From assembly GCA_020635825.1 (NCBI GenBank), contig JACJZA010000027.1, positions 1 through 29,146 of the forward strand: 29,146 nt of DNA, given 5' to 3'. This DNA is from Flavobacteriales bacterium (GTDB lineage Bacteria; Bacteroidota; Bacteroidia; Flavobacteriales_E; Vicingaceae). The position numbers were made by a program, and so were the translations under genes. A model generated the notes under the pieces. It did not search any database. It saw nothing but the letters and a program-made list of their open reading frames with translations, and was not told the origin of the DNA. Shown in pieces: positions 1 through 8,187 of the stretch (positions within the stretch are counted from its first letter, which is position 1; the number at the start of each line of letters is the position of its first letter).

Positions 1-402
1 AGAAATATAAATAGAAAGTTTGTCCAAACAAATGCTTTTAGGGAGGGTTACGAGTTAATGGCCGAAGCTGATTGTAATTTAAAAAAATTAAACAAACTAA
101 GAAGACCGGATATTAGCATTTTTTCCAAAGAACAAATTGAAAAACCGGAAACTTCCCAAGAGGCTCCTCAAATAGCCATTGAGATTTTATCCCCTTCCAA
201 TTCGATTGTAGAAGAAGAAAAAAAGATCAACGAATACTTTTACTCAGGTTGTAAAATAGTCTGGCACATTTTTTCCGAACTCAAAATTGTCAAAATTTAT
301 AGTTCGACCAAACTAGTAAGAGTGTGCACTGATAACGATGTATGTAATTTTGGAGATGTAATTCCTGATTTTCAGATTTCGGTAAATGATGTTTTTGATT
401 GA
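1..402 (+). CDS. Uma2 (DUF820) family nuclease-like protein, 5' end outside window
   Basis: The frame is open from the first base of the window, so the ATG at 58 is probably internal and the start lies upstream. Counted from that ATG, the visible part carries the Uma2 pattern: RRPD at 15-18, IEILSPS at 41-47, then KINEYF and a VWHI strand. The fold is PD-(D/E)XK-like. Asp18 and Glu42 match the usual acidic ligands, but the residue two after Glu is Leu where many members have Lys. Uma2 proteins are common, poorly characterised putative restriction-like endonucleases, usually about 190 residues. It stands outside the sugar genes, followed by a gene on the opposite strand. The family call is fairly safe; activity is unknown. 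Confidence 0.7.
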   Translation, partial: RNINRKFVQTNAFREGYELMAEADCNLKKLNKLRRPDISIFSKEQIEKPETSQEAPQIAIEILSPSNSIVEEEKKINEYFYSGCKIVWHIFSELKIVKIYSSTKLVRVCTDNDVCNFGDVIPDFQISVNDVFD

Positions 403-431
403 ATTTTACAGCCTCAATTGGTAAGACTTTT

Positions 432-914
432 CTACTTTTGATCCATTTTCTCTGCAATCTTTTTCACCTGTTCATAGAATGGATTTTGGCTTAACTCAAG
501 TATCTGCTTATCAAAACTTAATTTCATTTTGCCAGCAACAACAAGACAAAGTGCTTCGTCCAATTTTTCTGGCAAGCCGGAAAATGATAATATCAATTGG
601 TTTTCATAATCCGAAGCAACGATAGCTCCTCCCCACTGACCCTTATCAGGGTTCCTACTTTGGTAACTAGACACATGTTTGTCGCTCACTATATGAAGCG
701 AAAGTCGCTCTACTTTTTCTTGAGAAAGTGTGAGAAACCTCTTTACCTTTTCTGCAGGAGGTTGTCCAATCTTAAAAATTCGATTTACAACACCATCGAT
801 CTCCGCTAGTGTAAAATAGCCGGATTGTTTTAAATCATTGTTACCATCCACTTGAGGTAAAAAAAATGCCAATTTTTGAATCCATTCTTCTAATTCTGAC
901 ATTATATTTAACAT
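432..914 (-). CDS. Hypothetical protein, 160 aa
   Basis: I do not recognise a family. The ATG at 914 is preceded by AAGGAG with a 7-nt spacer, which supports this start over the internal Met at residue 5. The protein is soluble-looking, with no signal peptide and no membrane segment. It has an amphipathic N-terminal helix, a central mixed stretch with many charged residues (EKVKRF, EKVERLSLHIV), a glycine-rich turn around residue 92-95 (QWGG), and a Lys/Glu-rich C-terminal helix. It lies 35 nt downstream of the Nudix gene on the same strand, so the two may be co-transcribed. Its good ribosome site and lack of interruptions argue that it is a real gene. Confidence 0.6.
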   Translation of the reverse strand: MLNIMSELEEWIQKLAFFLPQVDGNNDLKQSGYFTLAEIDGVVNRIFKIGQPPAEKVKRFLTLSQEKVERLSLHIVSDKHVSSYQSRNPDKGQWGGAIVASDYENQLILSFSGLPEKLDEALCLVVAGKMKLSFDKQILELSQNPFYEQVKKIAEKMDQK

Positions 915-949
915 ATAATTGCTCCTTTTCGATCACTAATTCGTACTAT

Positions 950-1336
950 TCAATGTGTCTCTATAAAATCCATGACTGTAGTTCTATCATGATAACCAAA
1001 TTCAAGTTTATTCATTTCTTCTTTTGAAAAAAAATCTATTTTTTGACCTTCATGCAGAACAGTCTTTTGCAAATCAAGATTCATCCGAATATAATATACA
1101 TAATCTTTACTATCCAGGTATTCGTACACTTTGATTAGTTTAACATCATCAATCTCAAGTTCTATTTCTTCTTTCATTTCTCTTTTTATAGCTTGTTCCG
1201 GATATTCTTCGTTTTCTATCTTTCCACCGGGCAAAACCCACGTATTGGGAAAGGGTATGCTCGGTTTATCATCTCTCAATTGCAAAAGTATTTCATCTTT
1301 TTCATTTTCTATGATTATTGAAACCGTTTTTATCAT
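950..1336 (-). CDS. Nudix hydrolase
   Basis: A 128-residue protein with a single Nudix domain, expected to hydrolyse a nucleoside diphosphate linked to another moiety (NTP, NDP-sugar or similar) using Mg2+ or Mn2+. The Nudix box GX5EX7REUXEEXGU spans residues 38-60: Gly38, Glu44, Arg52-Glu53 and Glu56-Glu57 are all present. The box Gly near its end is Glu59. The metal-binding glutamates are intact, so the enzyme is probably active. The substrate cannot be predicted. An in-frame stop lies four codons upstream, so ATG 1336 is the likely start, although the nearest GGAG is about 16 nt away and poorly placed. Confidence 0.85.
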   Translation of the reverse strand: MIKTVSIIIENEKDEILLQLRDDKPSIPFPNTWVLPGGKIENEEYPEQAIKREMKEEIELEIDDVKLIKVYEYLDSKDYVYYIRMNLDLQKTVLHEGQKIDFFSKEEMNKLEFGYHDRTTVMDFIETH

Positions 1337-1459
1337 GGATAAATCTTGTTAGCTCCATTTTTTAGTTTTTAAACTCTGAGAGTAAATCATTTTTGTAAAA
1401 GGGAACTTGATAAACTAATTTTTATTTTGTACAATATCCATAACGGGAAATAGGTTTAC

Positions 1460-1651
1460 TTGGCAAGAGATTTTAATAAACTTGATGTTTTTAGTGAGAA
1501 TATTTATCTAACGCTAGTTCGACATAAAAAATTTTCCTACTGGGGCTTTTATATCAATTATTATACCATGGTGACTGCTTGTTTTGCCGAGAATTGCTGT
1601 AAGAAACCTCACAATTTCTTTTTAGTGAAAATTTTTAACGAAAATAATTGA
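1460..1651 (+). pseudogene. Possible fragment of a four-helix-bundle (23S-IVS-type) protein
   Basis: A 63-codon frame opening with TTG. Its first 20 residues (RDFNKLDVFSENIYLTL) faintly resemble the start of four-helix-bundle proteins of the 23S rRNA intervening-sequence type, which often begin with a D-F-x-K-L-x-V-W pattern. After that the sequence becomes Cys/Phe/Tyr-rich and no longer looks like the family. There is no convincing ribosome site. It sits directly against the decayed reductase tail that follows, in a zone that otherwise lacks intact genes. It could equally be a chance frame. Positions 1337-1459 before it hold nothing I can name. Confidence 0.2.
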
Positions 1652-1758
1652 CGCAATTTATATTCAAGAAAACTCTTAGATAAAGGGAAGTTTATCCATA
1701 TCCTGATTATGCCTTTTGGGGTGATGGGAAGAAACTTAATATAACAATACAAGAATAA
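1645..1758 (+). pseudogene. Decayed 3' end of an NAD-dependent sugar epimerase/reductase gene
   Basis: From 1687 the frame reads a tail containing YPYPDYAFWGDGKKLN and stops at 1756-1758. This closely matches the C-terminus of the intact gene at 14142-15002, which has YPYPDYEPMSFWGDNLKLL. Just upstream, in another frame, DAIYIQEN matches the YIQEKG stretch of the same gene, and the DNA string tatattcaagaaaa is shared. A stop and a frameshift separate the two pieces. The rest of the gene is missing. This is a relic of a second copy of, or a relative of, the reductase gene. It ends immediately before the first glycosyltransferase gene and probably marks an old edge of the sugar locus. Confidence 0.7.
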
Positions 1759-1767
1759 TTGGAGAGC

Positions 1768-2811
1768 ATGGTGGATTATAACAATATTGATTTATCGATA
1801 TGTATTCCAGTTTATAATGGTGAAAACACTATTGAAACTGCAATAAATAGTGCTTTATGTATATCAGGTTGTTCATTTGAAATACTGATCTCTGACAATT
1901 GTTCTGAAGACAATACAAAAAAAATAATTAATCATTTTACTAAAATTAATAAAGGGGTTGTGATAGGACATTTTAATAAAGAAAATTTGGGCTTTGCTAG
2001 AAACTTTAAGAAGTGTATCGAATTAGCAAGAGGTAAATATATTTTTTTTATTGGTGCAGATGATTATTTGATGGCAAAAAACATTAATTTATTAGTAGAA
2101 TATTTGAATAAAAATAACAATGTATCAATTGTTACAAGTAATTTTGTTTTGTTCAAAAAAGACTATAATGAAATAACAAGAAAAGCAATTTATCTTAACA
2201 ATAAAGAAAAAAGATTTTCAAAGGGTGAGGATGCATTAGTAAATTGGTTATTTTATGCTACCCTTGGAAGTATTGGTGGGTATCTTTTTCGAAAAGTAGC
2301 TATAATAAGTGTTTTATCCAAAATTCCAGATGAAACAATTGTTCCACAGATGTATTTGGGTGGGATATTAGCAACTAATTATGATGTTGCTCATGTGCCT
2401 TTTTTTACATTTGCTCAAAGATTATCTGATGATACTACACAGTTAGCCAATAGACAATATCAATCATTAGATGTTGTTCATGACATTTTTGATTTGATAC
2501 ATTCTATAAGTATGAAGGTAAATAATAAATTTTTGGAAAGAACATTAGTCAGACAACATTGTAGTGGTATTATAAATAATATTATTTCATATAGAGTATT
2601 TGGTTCTTTTACTGTATTTATAAAATTACAAAAAATCATATTAATGGAAAATGGATTAATCCGATCAATATTAAATATTAAGTATATTGCTTTTGTATTT
2701 GCATCAATATTGATTCCAAAAGAGGTTTTAAAAAAGTTATTGCAATATTTTAGAAATTCAAAAGAAGGGTGTTTCAAAAAGTTATTGGAATTAATCATTG
2801 CTAAGGAATAA
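1768..2811 (+). CDS. Family 2 glycosyltransferase
   Basis: A GT-A-fold inverting glycosyltransferase, about 347 residues, expected to act on the cytoplasmic face of the inner membrane during O-antigen repeat assembly. The N-terminus has the typical LSICIPVYNG strand, then EILISDNCSED for nucleotide binding and a GADDYL motif standing in for DXD. The C-terminal 100 residues are rich in Ile, Leu and Phe with Lys clusters and may lie on the membrane. The start is uncertain: TTG 1759, ATG 1768 and GTG 1771 are in frame, and GGAG at 1761-1764 is 3 nt from the ATG and 6 nt from the GTG. I chose the ATG. Donor and acceptor are unknown. Confidence 0.85.
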   Translation: MVDYNNIDLSICIPVYNGENTIETAINSALCISGCSFEILISDNCSEDNTKKIINHFTKINKGVVIGHFNKENLGFARNFKKCIELARGKYIFFIGADDYLMAKNINLLVEYLNKNNNVSIVTSNFVLFKKDYNEITRKAIYLNNKEKRFSKGEDALVNWLFYATLGSIGGYLFRKVAIISVLSKIPDETIVPQMYLGGILATNYDVAHVPFFTFAQRLSDDTTQLANRQYQSLDVVHDIFDLIHSISMKVNNKFLERTLVRQHCSGIINNIISYRVFGSFTVFIKLQKIILMENGLIRSILNIKYIAFVFASILIPKEVLKKLLQYFRNSKEGCFKKLLELIIAKE

Positions 2812-2853
2812 CCGAAATATAACTACCAACTTATTTTTTATGCGGGAAGTTTG

Positions 2854-3612
2854 ATGGATGTTGATTTCCGAATAAGTTATATTGACAACAATTTGGTTTC
2901 TAATATTGAGACTGTTTATGTAATTCCTGGTGGAGGTAGTTCATCTGGAACAGGATACCCTGAGTGGACACAAAAAAGAGTAGTTGCAGTTTACAATCAT
3001 TATTTAAGCAGTTCTAAATCCGGTAGCCACTCAGTGTTTTTAGCTCTTTCTGCTGGAAGTTTAAATTCCGCTAACAGGCTGTTTGATGACCAACGAATAA
3101 TATTTGAATGTCAGCACGTTATAAAACATTTGATAAAATTGGGAATACCCAAAGATCTAATCTTTGGTGATATGTTCTCATGGGATACTGTAACAAATGG
3201 GTATAGTTTGCGTCTTTTTTTAGAAGGGATTTTGCTATATCGTATGAGAAATTACCTAAAGAAAAATACGCCAAAAAAATCAATTCCATTAATGGTGGAA
3301 GTCTTTATTAGTGACTTTCACGCTGCAAGAGTAAAAGCAGCGTTTGAATGGATATTAGGACTAAAGCCATCATTAAAAAATGTTCAATTGAATATCAACA
3401 TAATTGATAGTTTCGGAATTGAGCGGTCGAGTCCAGGGGAATTTAATCAACGGATGCAACATGAAGAAGAGGGTGTAAAAAAGATAAAAGAAAATGGAAA
3501 AATGATTCGAACCGTGAAACAGTTTCATGCTTTCCTTATGTTAGGTGGACACCAAGGTTTGTCGAAATATCTTCACGGCGATTATGTAAAATCAACAGGT
3601 ACCGGATGGTAA
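2854..3612 (+). CDS. YdcF/SanA-like (DUF218) protein
   Basis: A protein of about 252 residues with features of the YdcF/ElyC/SanA (DUF218) family. The first strand ends in a glycine-rich loop (VYVIPGGGSSSG), followed by a helix with an Arg (KRVVAVYNHYL), an ALSAG loop, a helix ending HLIKLGIPKDLIF, and then a short SWDTVTN segment. That order (GG loop, Ser-Ala-Gly loop, Gly-Ile-Pro, then a Thr-Asn region) is the family pattern. Some members affect envelope polysaccharide, but no reaction is firmly established. ATG 2854 has GGGA six nt upstream and is a better start than the adjacent TTG. It follows the GT2 gene by about 40 nt and converges on the next gene with a 2-nt gap. Confidence 0.6.
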   Translation: MDVDFRISYIDNNLVSNIETVYVIPGGGSSSGTGYPEWTQKRVVAVYNHYLSSSKSGSHSVFLALSAGSLNSANRLFDDQRIIFECQHVIKHLIKLGIPKDLIFGDMFSWDTVTNGYSLRLFLEGILLYRMRNYLKKNTPKKSIPLMVEVFISDFHAARVKAAFEWILGLKPSLKNVQLNINIIDSFGIERSSPGEFNQRMQHEEEGVKKIKENGKMIRTVKQFHAFLMLGGHQGLSKYLHGDYVKSTGTGW

Positions 3613-3614
3613 AA

Positions 3615-4658
3615 TTAAACATCCTTTTTATATTTGATTATGTTTGCACCATTAAAAATGAATTCAATAGGCTCTATAGTCATAGGTGATATATTATTTT
3701 TAACATAATTCACAAAAGGCACTAATGCTCTTCGTGGTGTGAACAAGCATAACAACATTGTCAGAATGAATAATGGATGAATCAAGTTTAATGGCTTAAC
3801 TTTTACCATAGTAAAGTACTCTCGAAGCAAATAGTAGTATGGTTTTTTTGAATAGTTTCTTATTTGCAGTAATCCAATCCAATTAGAACAAACAAACTCA
3901 CCTTTTGCTCGATTCCGTAATTCCTTATATTTTTCTTCATGGAAAATGGTATCAAATAACTCAAGCCAACTTGCCACTGGCGATTTATCATAAATGGATG
4001 AAGTTGAAATACATTGGCTCGAATTAACGCGAACTGCAATTGTATAATTATTTACAAAACCAATATCATTATTTACAATAACCGAAAGAAAAGGATAAAC
4101 ATGGCATGGAAAAACGTCATCATGAAAATCAATAGTTACCATTGATTTCCTATAGCAAAGCCCAGACAGTTGATCCATTGTGTTTAAAAGAATCAGAACA
4201 TCATTAAAGTCACTTTTTTTGTTTATAATCTTATATTCACCATGTGGTATATCAAACGTCTTTTTATACCTTATCGGTTTTGAGGGAGTTTCATCAAAAG
4301 CATAATATGGTCGTGACAATGCACCAGCATTCGGATGGTCGTCAAAAAATTTTACAGTGTCAGCTATAACATTGTCTGCCAATAAATCGTCTTGAGCCAT
4401 CAAAAATACCAATGGTGAGCTACATAGATGGTATGCTTTTCGCATATTACCTGGATATCCTTTGTTCTCACTAGATTGGAAGATTTTAATTCTGGAATCA
4501 CCAAGAGATTCGATCTTTTTAATTGTATCGTCGTTAGAATTGTCATCCGATATAACTATTTCAAAATCACTAAAACTCTGCGAAAGTACACTTTCTAACA
4601 TTTCTATAATCGTTCTAGAGCCATTGTATGTTGGCACTGCTATGCTAATTCTACTCAT
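3615..4658 (-). CDS. Family 2 glycosyltransferase
   Basis: A 347-residue GT-A glycosyltransferase. The N-terminus reads ISIAVPTYNGSRTI, followed by EIVISDDNSNDDT and an AQDDLL motif in the DXD position near residue 92. A hydrophobic stretch of about 20 residues around 285-305 (LFILTMLLCLF) suggests peripheral or single-span membrane attachment. It is the last gene of the reverse operon that begins with the ArnA-like gene at 7948, separated from the preceding GT2 by about 96 nt. The ribosome site is weak. It probably adds one residue of the O-antigen repeat. The specificity cannot be read from sequence. Confidence 0.85.
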   Translation of the reverse strand: MSRISIAVPTYNGSRTIIEMLESVLSQSFSDFEIVISDDNSNDDTIKKIESLGDSRIKIFQSSENKGYPGNMRKAYHLCSSPLVFLMAQDDLLADNVIADTVKFFDDHPNAGALSRPYYAFDETPSKPIRYKKTFDIPHGEYKIINKKSDFNDVLILLNTMDQLSGLCYRKSMVTIDFHDDVFPCHVYPFLSVIVNNDIGFVNNYTIAVRVNSSQCISTSSIYDKSPVASWLELFDTIFHEEKYKELRNRAKGEFVCSNWIGLLQIRNYSKKPYYYLLREYFTMVKVKPLNLIHPLFILTMLLCLFTPRRALVPFVNYVKNNISPMTIEPIEFIFNGANIIKYKKDV

Positions 4659-4754
4659 TGTAATTTAACCTAAAAAAACTTTTATAATAAATTTGCAAGT
4701 TTAAAATTACTAGCTACAACAAAAAAATAGTTGTAAATGCATGTATATAATCAT

Positions 4755-5672
4755 CTATTTTTTGCCACGGTACAACAAAAACGTAAGACCAACAAAAAAT
4801 AAGTTAAGGTACATGGAAACAAAATATATTGGATGTGCAAAGATTTTCTTAAATTTGGTATCTTCTACAAAAACGAAGAAATATCGATACCAAACACCAA
4901 GCTGTTTTTGGAGATCAGGGTCATCTTTACCCCATTTACTAATATAGTTTCCAAGCGATTTAGAATAATATTTTTTCTTTTTTAAATACCACTTAAGAGA
5001 AAAATCTTTTTCATTATGATAGAAGCAAGGAAGATTATCAGGGTTAGTGACACCATTCTCTCGAATAAGAATGGACATTTTATCGCTTAACTTATTATCG
5101 CCATAAGAACTATCAAGAAATGCAATTTCTCCAATGCTTTTAATTCTTTTGTCTAGATCCCAATCTTCCGCACTTGGTGTTTTGAAGTTTTCCTCATCAA
5201 AACCACCAACTTCCAAAAGTGCACTTCTTAAGAAAATTCGAGCAGCATCAACCAATGTTCCTTCATAAAAGCTTCTTTCGAACCTTCTAACCGAACTCAA
5301 GAAACCCTTACCTAGAATTATCTCTCTAATATGCAATGCAATAACATTCTCTTTATCTTCCAGAAAACGAACAGCAGATTCAATTAGATTAGGAGATAGA
5401 ATCATATCAGCGTCAAAATATCCAACATATTTCCCGGTACTCTTTGTAAGCATCCCATAATTGCCCTGAGCAACTCTCTCTGGTCCTTTTTGATAAACTG
5501 TGATGTTATTCTCAATTAGATATTCATAGGTGCCATCCGTAGAATAATTGTCTATAACAATAAACTCAATATTTTGATACGTTTGAGCCTTAACACTTTC
5601 AACAAAATTCTCAATATTCTTTATTTCGTTTTTTGTTCTTAATACCAAAGAGAACAAAGGATAATTACTCAT
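4755..5672 (-). CDS. Family 2 glycosyltransferase with C-terminal membrane segment
   Basis: A GT-A glycosyltransferase of about 305 residues. Motifs in order are LFSLVLRTKNE, a FIVIDNYSTDGT nucleotide-binding strand, YFDADMIL (true DXD), and the acceptor-side AEDWDLDKRI acidic motif. A hydrophobic C-terminal span (YLNLFFVGLTFLLY) suggests membrane anchoring. An upstream frame extends to 5717, but ATG 5672 is the better start: GAGG lies 9 nt upstream, the protein then begins just before the GT strand, and the start overlaps the upstream stop by 8 nt (ATGAGTAA), implying translational coupling to the C-methyltransferase gene. Sugar specificity is unknown, but coupling suggests it may transfer the methylated sugar. 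Confidence 0.85.
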   Translation of the reverse strand: MSNYPLFSLVLRTKNEIKNIENFVESVKAQTYQNIEFIVIDNYSTDGTYEYLIENNITVYQKGPERVAQGNYGMLTKSTGKYVGYFDADMILSPNLIESAVRFLEDKENVIALHIREIILGKGFLSSVRRFERSFYEGTLVDAARIFLRSALLEVGGFDEENFKTPSAEDWDLDKRIKSIGEIAFLDSSYGDNKLSDKMSILIRENGVTNPDNLPCFYHNEKDFSLKWYLKKKKYYSKSLGNYISKWGKDDPDLQKQLGVWYRYFFVFVEDTKFKKIFAHPIYFVSMYLNLFFVGLTFLLYRGKK

Positions 5673-6915
5673 TGTTAATAACCTCAAATTTAGGCAATGG
5701 GACAATGAATATAGCATCTTTTCTTAGTTTTTCTTTTATTTTTTCTATAATCGAAGGTGCAAAATTCCATGCAGAAATAAAGATCACATCAATATCATTG
5801 AAATCAACGGAACTTGCAGCCAAGATAGGAATATGTGATCCTGGGGTAAACAATCCTTGTTTCAAAGGACTATCATCAATTACAAAATCTACTAACTCCG
5901 AAGTTATACCAAATTCGTGAAACAATGTTGTTAGTTTAGCAGGTGCGCCGTATGCAACTATCTTTTTCCCTGCTTCCTTTAAAGTTTTCAAGTAATTTGT
6001 TATTTTACTTTTCTCTATCTGGATTTTTTCATAAAAGGAATTTAATCTTTCTTTAGTTATAGGCTTTTCTTTTTCCTGAGTAACAAATTTTTCTACACTC
6101 TCACTTGGTTTGTAGTGTGATTGTTGTTTTGAGGATATTACTCGGATTGAGCCGCCATGTGATTCTACCAGTAAAACATCAATTACCTTAAATCCATTGT
6201 CTTTTAAAAAACCTATTAAAGGCAAAACCGAATGATAATCCAAATGTTCATGATAAATTGTGTCAAATAAAAGACCTTCCAGAACGCTACCAAGATAAGA
6301 AACCTCAAAAGCCAATAAACCATCATCTGACAGTAATGAAAATGAGTTCTTGATCACACTTCGTAAATCATCAATATGGGCAAACACGTTATTTGCAGTT
6401 ATAACATCGGCTTTGCCCTTAGTAGCAATAATTTTCTCTACCGATCCCTGATTAAAGAAGTCATTGATGACATCTATAGAATTTTGCATGGAAATCTCTG
6501 CCAAATTTTTTGCTGGCTCAACACCAAGAACATCAAACCCTATTTCTTTGAATTCTTTCAATAATGTTCCATCATTTGAGCCAATATCTACAGCAAGAGG
6601 TTTGTCTTTGTTGATTTTTAATATACTTTTAATATATTTTGCATAAACATTAAAATGGTGGACAAATACTTTAGAAGTACCCGAGGCATAAAGATAATTG
6701 GAAAACAGCAATTCGCCGCTAACAACATGACCTAGTTGCACATGCCCACAATCATCGCATATATTGATTTCAAGTGGATACTCCTTTTGGATCGTATTCA
6801 TATCTTTAACAAATTCATTGGCAAGTGGTGTTGGTTTCAAGGCAAAAGCTTGGCTTAAGCTATTTCCACCACACAATCTACATTCTATTTTACTTTTACA
6901 AGACATATTAATCAA
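5665..6915 (-). CDS. NDP-sugar C-methyltransferase (TylC3/NovU type)
   Basis: A 416-residue SAM-dependent C-methyltransferase with all three family parts. The N-terminal zinc-binding domain has CX2C pairs at Cys12/Cys15 and Cys53/Cys56. The central Rossmann domain has VDIGSNDGTLL at 109-119 for SAM binding. The C-terminal domain has AYGAPAKLTTL and the DDSPLKQG/PGSHIPI pattern. Characterised relatives methylate a carbon next to the ketone of an NDP-4-keto sugar. The gene overlaps the upstream ArnA-like gene by 8 nt (TTGATTAA), so the two are coupled. I read the start as TTG 6915 because GGAGG is 5 nt upstream; ATG 6906 would leave a 14-nt spacer. The natural guess is methylation of the UDP-4-keto-pentose made next door, but that is inference. 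Confidence 0.9.
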   Translation of the reverse strand: MINMSCKSKIECRLCGGNSLSQAFALKPTPLANEFVKDMNTIQKEYPLEINICDDCGHVQLGHVVSGELLFSNYLYASGTSKVFVHHFNVYAKYIKSILKINKDKPLAVDIGSNDGTLLKEFKEIGFDVLGVEPAKNLAEISMQNSIDVINDFFNQGSVEKIIATKGKADVITANNVFAHIDDLRSVIKNSFSLLSDDGLLAFEVSYLGSVLEGLLFDTIYHEHLDYHSVLPLIGFLKDNGFKVIDVLLVESHGGSIRVISSKQQSHYKPSESVEKFVTQEKEKPITKERLNSFYEKIQIEKSKITNYLKTLKEAGKKIVAYGAPAKLTTLFHEFGITSELVDFVIDDSPLKQGLFTPGSHIPILAASSVDFNDIDVIFISAWNFAPSIIEKIKEKLRKDAIFIVPLPKFEVINNE

Positions 6916-7948
6916 CTAAGCCTCCGGCATCTGAAATATCATTTTTATAGAACTCAAATATTGCTTTTATTCCATCATTTAAATCCACTTTTGGTGTCCA
7001 GCCCAATTCATCTTTTGCATTTTCAATCCATGGAACTCTACTTTTTACATCCTGATAGCCTTTTCCATAATATTCATTGGAAGATACATCAATAATCTTT
7101 GTGTTTACCGCCAGGTTTGCATATTCTTTTATTTCGCTTGCAATATTAAGCATAATTTTGGCTAAGTCTTTGATAGAGTAGTCGTTGTTTGGATTACCTA
7201 TGTTATAAATTTTACCTGATGCTATGCTGTTTTTATTCTCAATGATTTTTATCAAAGCATCAATACCGTCATCTATATAAGTGAAAGCTCTTTTTTGCGA
7301 TCCACCATCAACCAATAAAAGATTTTTCCCTCTGACTATATTTCCCAAAAACTGCGTAATGACTCTTGAACCTCCTTCCTTTGGCGTATGTATGCTGTCT
7401 AATCCGGTTCCATACCAATTAAAAGGACGAAATAATGTGTAATCTAAGCCATCTTTTTCTCCATAGGCAAGTATTATTCTATCCATTAATTGCTTAGAGC
7501 ATGAATATATCCATCTTGATTTATTAACAGGTCCTAATACAATGTCCGTGGTATATGGATGAAATTCTTTCTCATTAGACATTCCGTAGACTTCCGAGGT
7601 AGAAGGAAAAAGCAGCCTTTTTTTATATTTAACACAATATCTAACTATGGGTAGATTTGCCTCAAAATCCAGTTCAAATACCTTCAATGGGTCTTCGACG
7701 TATGTTGATGGAGTAGCTATTGCGACCAGGGGGAGAATAACATCACATTTTTTTATATGGTATTCCATCCATTCATTATTTATTGTAATATCACCCTCAA
7801 AGAAATTAAACTTTTTATTATCAATAAAGTCATCTACTCTATTTGAATTCATATCCATTCCATAAACTTCCCAATCTGTATCGGAAAGTATTCTCTTTGA
7901 CAAATGATGACCAATAAAACCATTTACTCCAAGTATTAAAATTTTCAC
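6908..7948 (-). CDS. ArnA C-domain-like UDP-glucuronate decarboxylase (UDP-4-keto-pentose/UDP-xylose synthase)
   Basis: A 346-residue extended SDR resembling the stand-alone C-terminal dehydrogenase domain of ArnA throughout. It has GVNGFIG at 7-13 for NAD, YHIKKCDVILPLVAIATP, STSEVYG at 116-122 with the Ser-Glu pair used in decarboxylation, a YSCSK catalytic Tyr148/Lys152, FRPFNWYG, VDGGSQKRAFTYIDD, and YYGKGYQDV with an Arg near 304. Expected reaction: oxidation and decarboxylation of UDP-glucuronate to UDP-4-keto-pentose, possibly with reduction to UDP-xylose. The related plant UDP-apiose synthases carry Cys in the STCEVYG motif, which is Ser here, so ring contraction is not suggested. The start is GTG with AGGAG 5 nt upstream. 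It heads the reverse operon. The ArnA formyltransferase domain is absent. Confidence 0.85.
   Translation of the reverse strand: MKILILGVNGFIGHHLSKRILSDTDWEVYGMDMNSNRVDDFIDNKKFNFFEGDITINNEWMEYHIKKCDVILPLVAIATPSTYVEDPLKVFELDFEANLPIVRYCVKYKKRLLFPSTSEVYGMSNEKEFHPYTTDIVLGPVNKSRWIYSCSKQLMDRIILAYGEKDGLDYTLFRPFNWYGTGLDSIHTPKEGGSRVITQFLGNIVRGKNLLLVDGGSQKRAFTYIDDGIDALIKIIENKNSIASGKIYNIGNPNNDYSIKDLAKIMLNIASEIKEYANLAVNTKIIDVSSNEYYGKGYQDVKSRVPWIENAKDELGWTPKVDLNDGIKAIFEFYKNDISDAGGLVD
6921..6925 (-). promoter_or_regulatory. Ribosome binding site deciding a TTG start
   Basis: GGAGG on the minus strand lies 5 nt before TTG 6915 and 14 nt before the next ATG at 6906. It sits inside the last codons of the upstream gene and favours the TTG start of the C-methyltransferase. 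Confidence 0.55.
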
Positions 7949-8187
7949 TGAATCTCCTTTAGAAAAAAGATTTATTATGGTAGCTGGCAGTTATGTTGTC
8001 CGTAAAGCAAGTTTTTAAAACTCAAAGAATATCGCAAGTACTAATTGGATTAAGCATAGATTAGGAAATTTAATCCATGATATATTTTTTTTAAAATATG
8101 AATTGAATTATTTACAAGGTATAAAAAGTTGGTTTTTACTCTGGAGCAATTCCTATAAAAAAAACGAATTAAATTTGAATACCTCTA
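7949..8187. promoter_or_regulatory. Divergent intergenic region
   Basis: These 239 nt separate the start of the reverse ArnA-like operon from the start of the forward methyltransferase unit, so promoters for both should lie here. The AGGAG site of the reverse gene is at its left edge. The rest is very AT-rich, with several TATA-like strings and no hairpin or -35/-10 pair I would commit to. No coding fragment is apparent. Confidence 0.4.

Noticed and set aside
597..809. 70-codon plus-strand frame
   Set aside because: It lies opposite the 432-914 gene, which has a good ribosome site; the composition is Arg/Ser/Leu-rich like a shadow frame.
6908..7948. UDP-apiose synthase as the function of the ArnA-like enzyme
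   Set aside because: As I recall, plant apiose synthases use cysteines in the AICTP and STCEVYG motifs; both positions differ here (ATP preceded by Ala, and Ser), matching ArnA instead.
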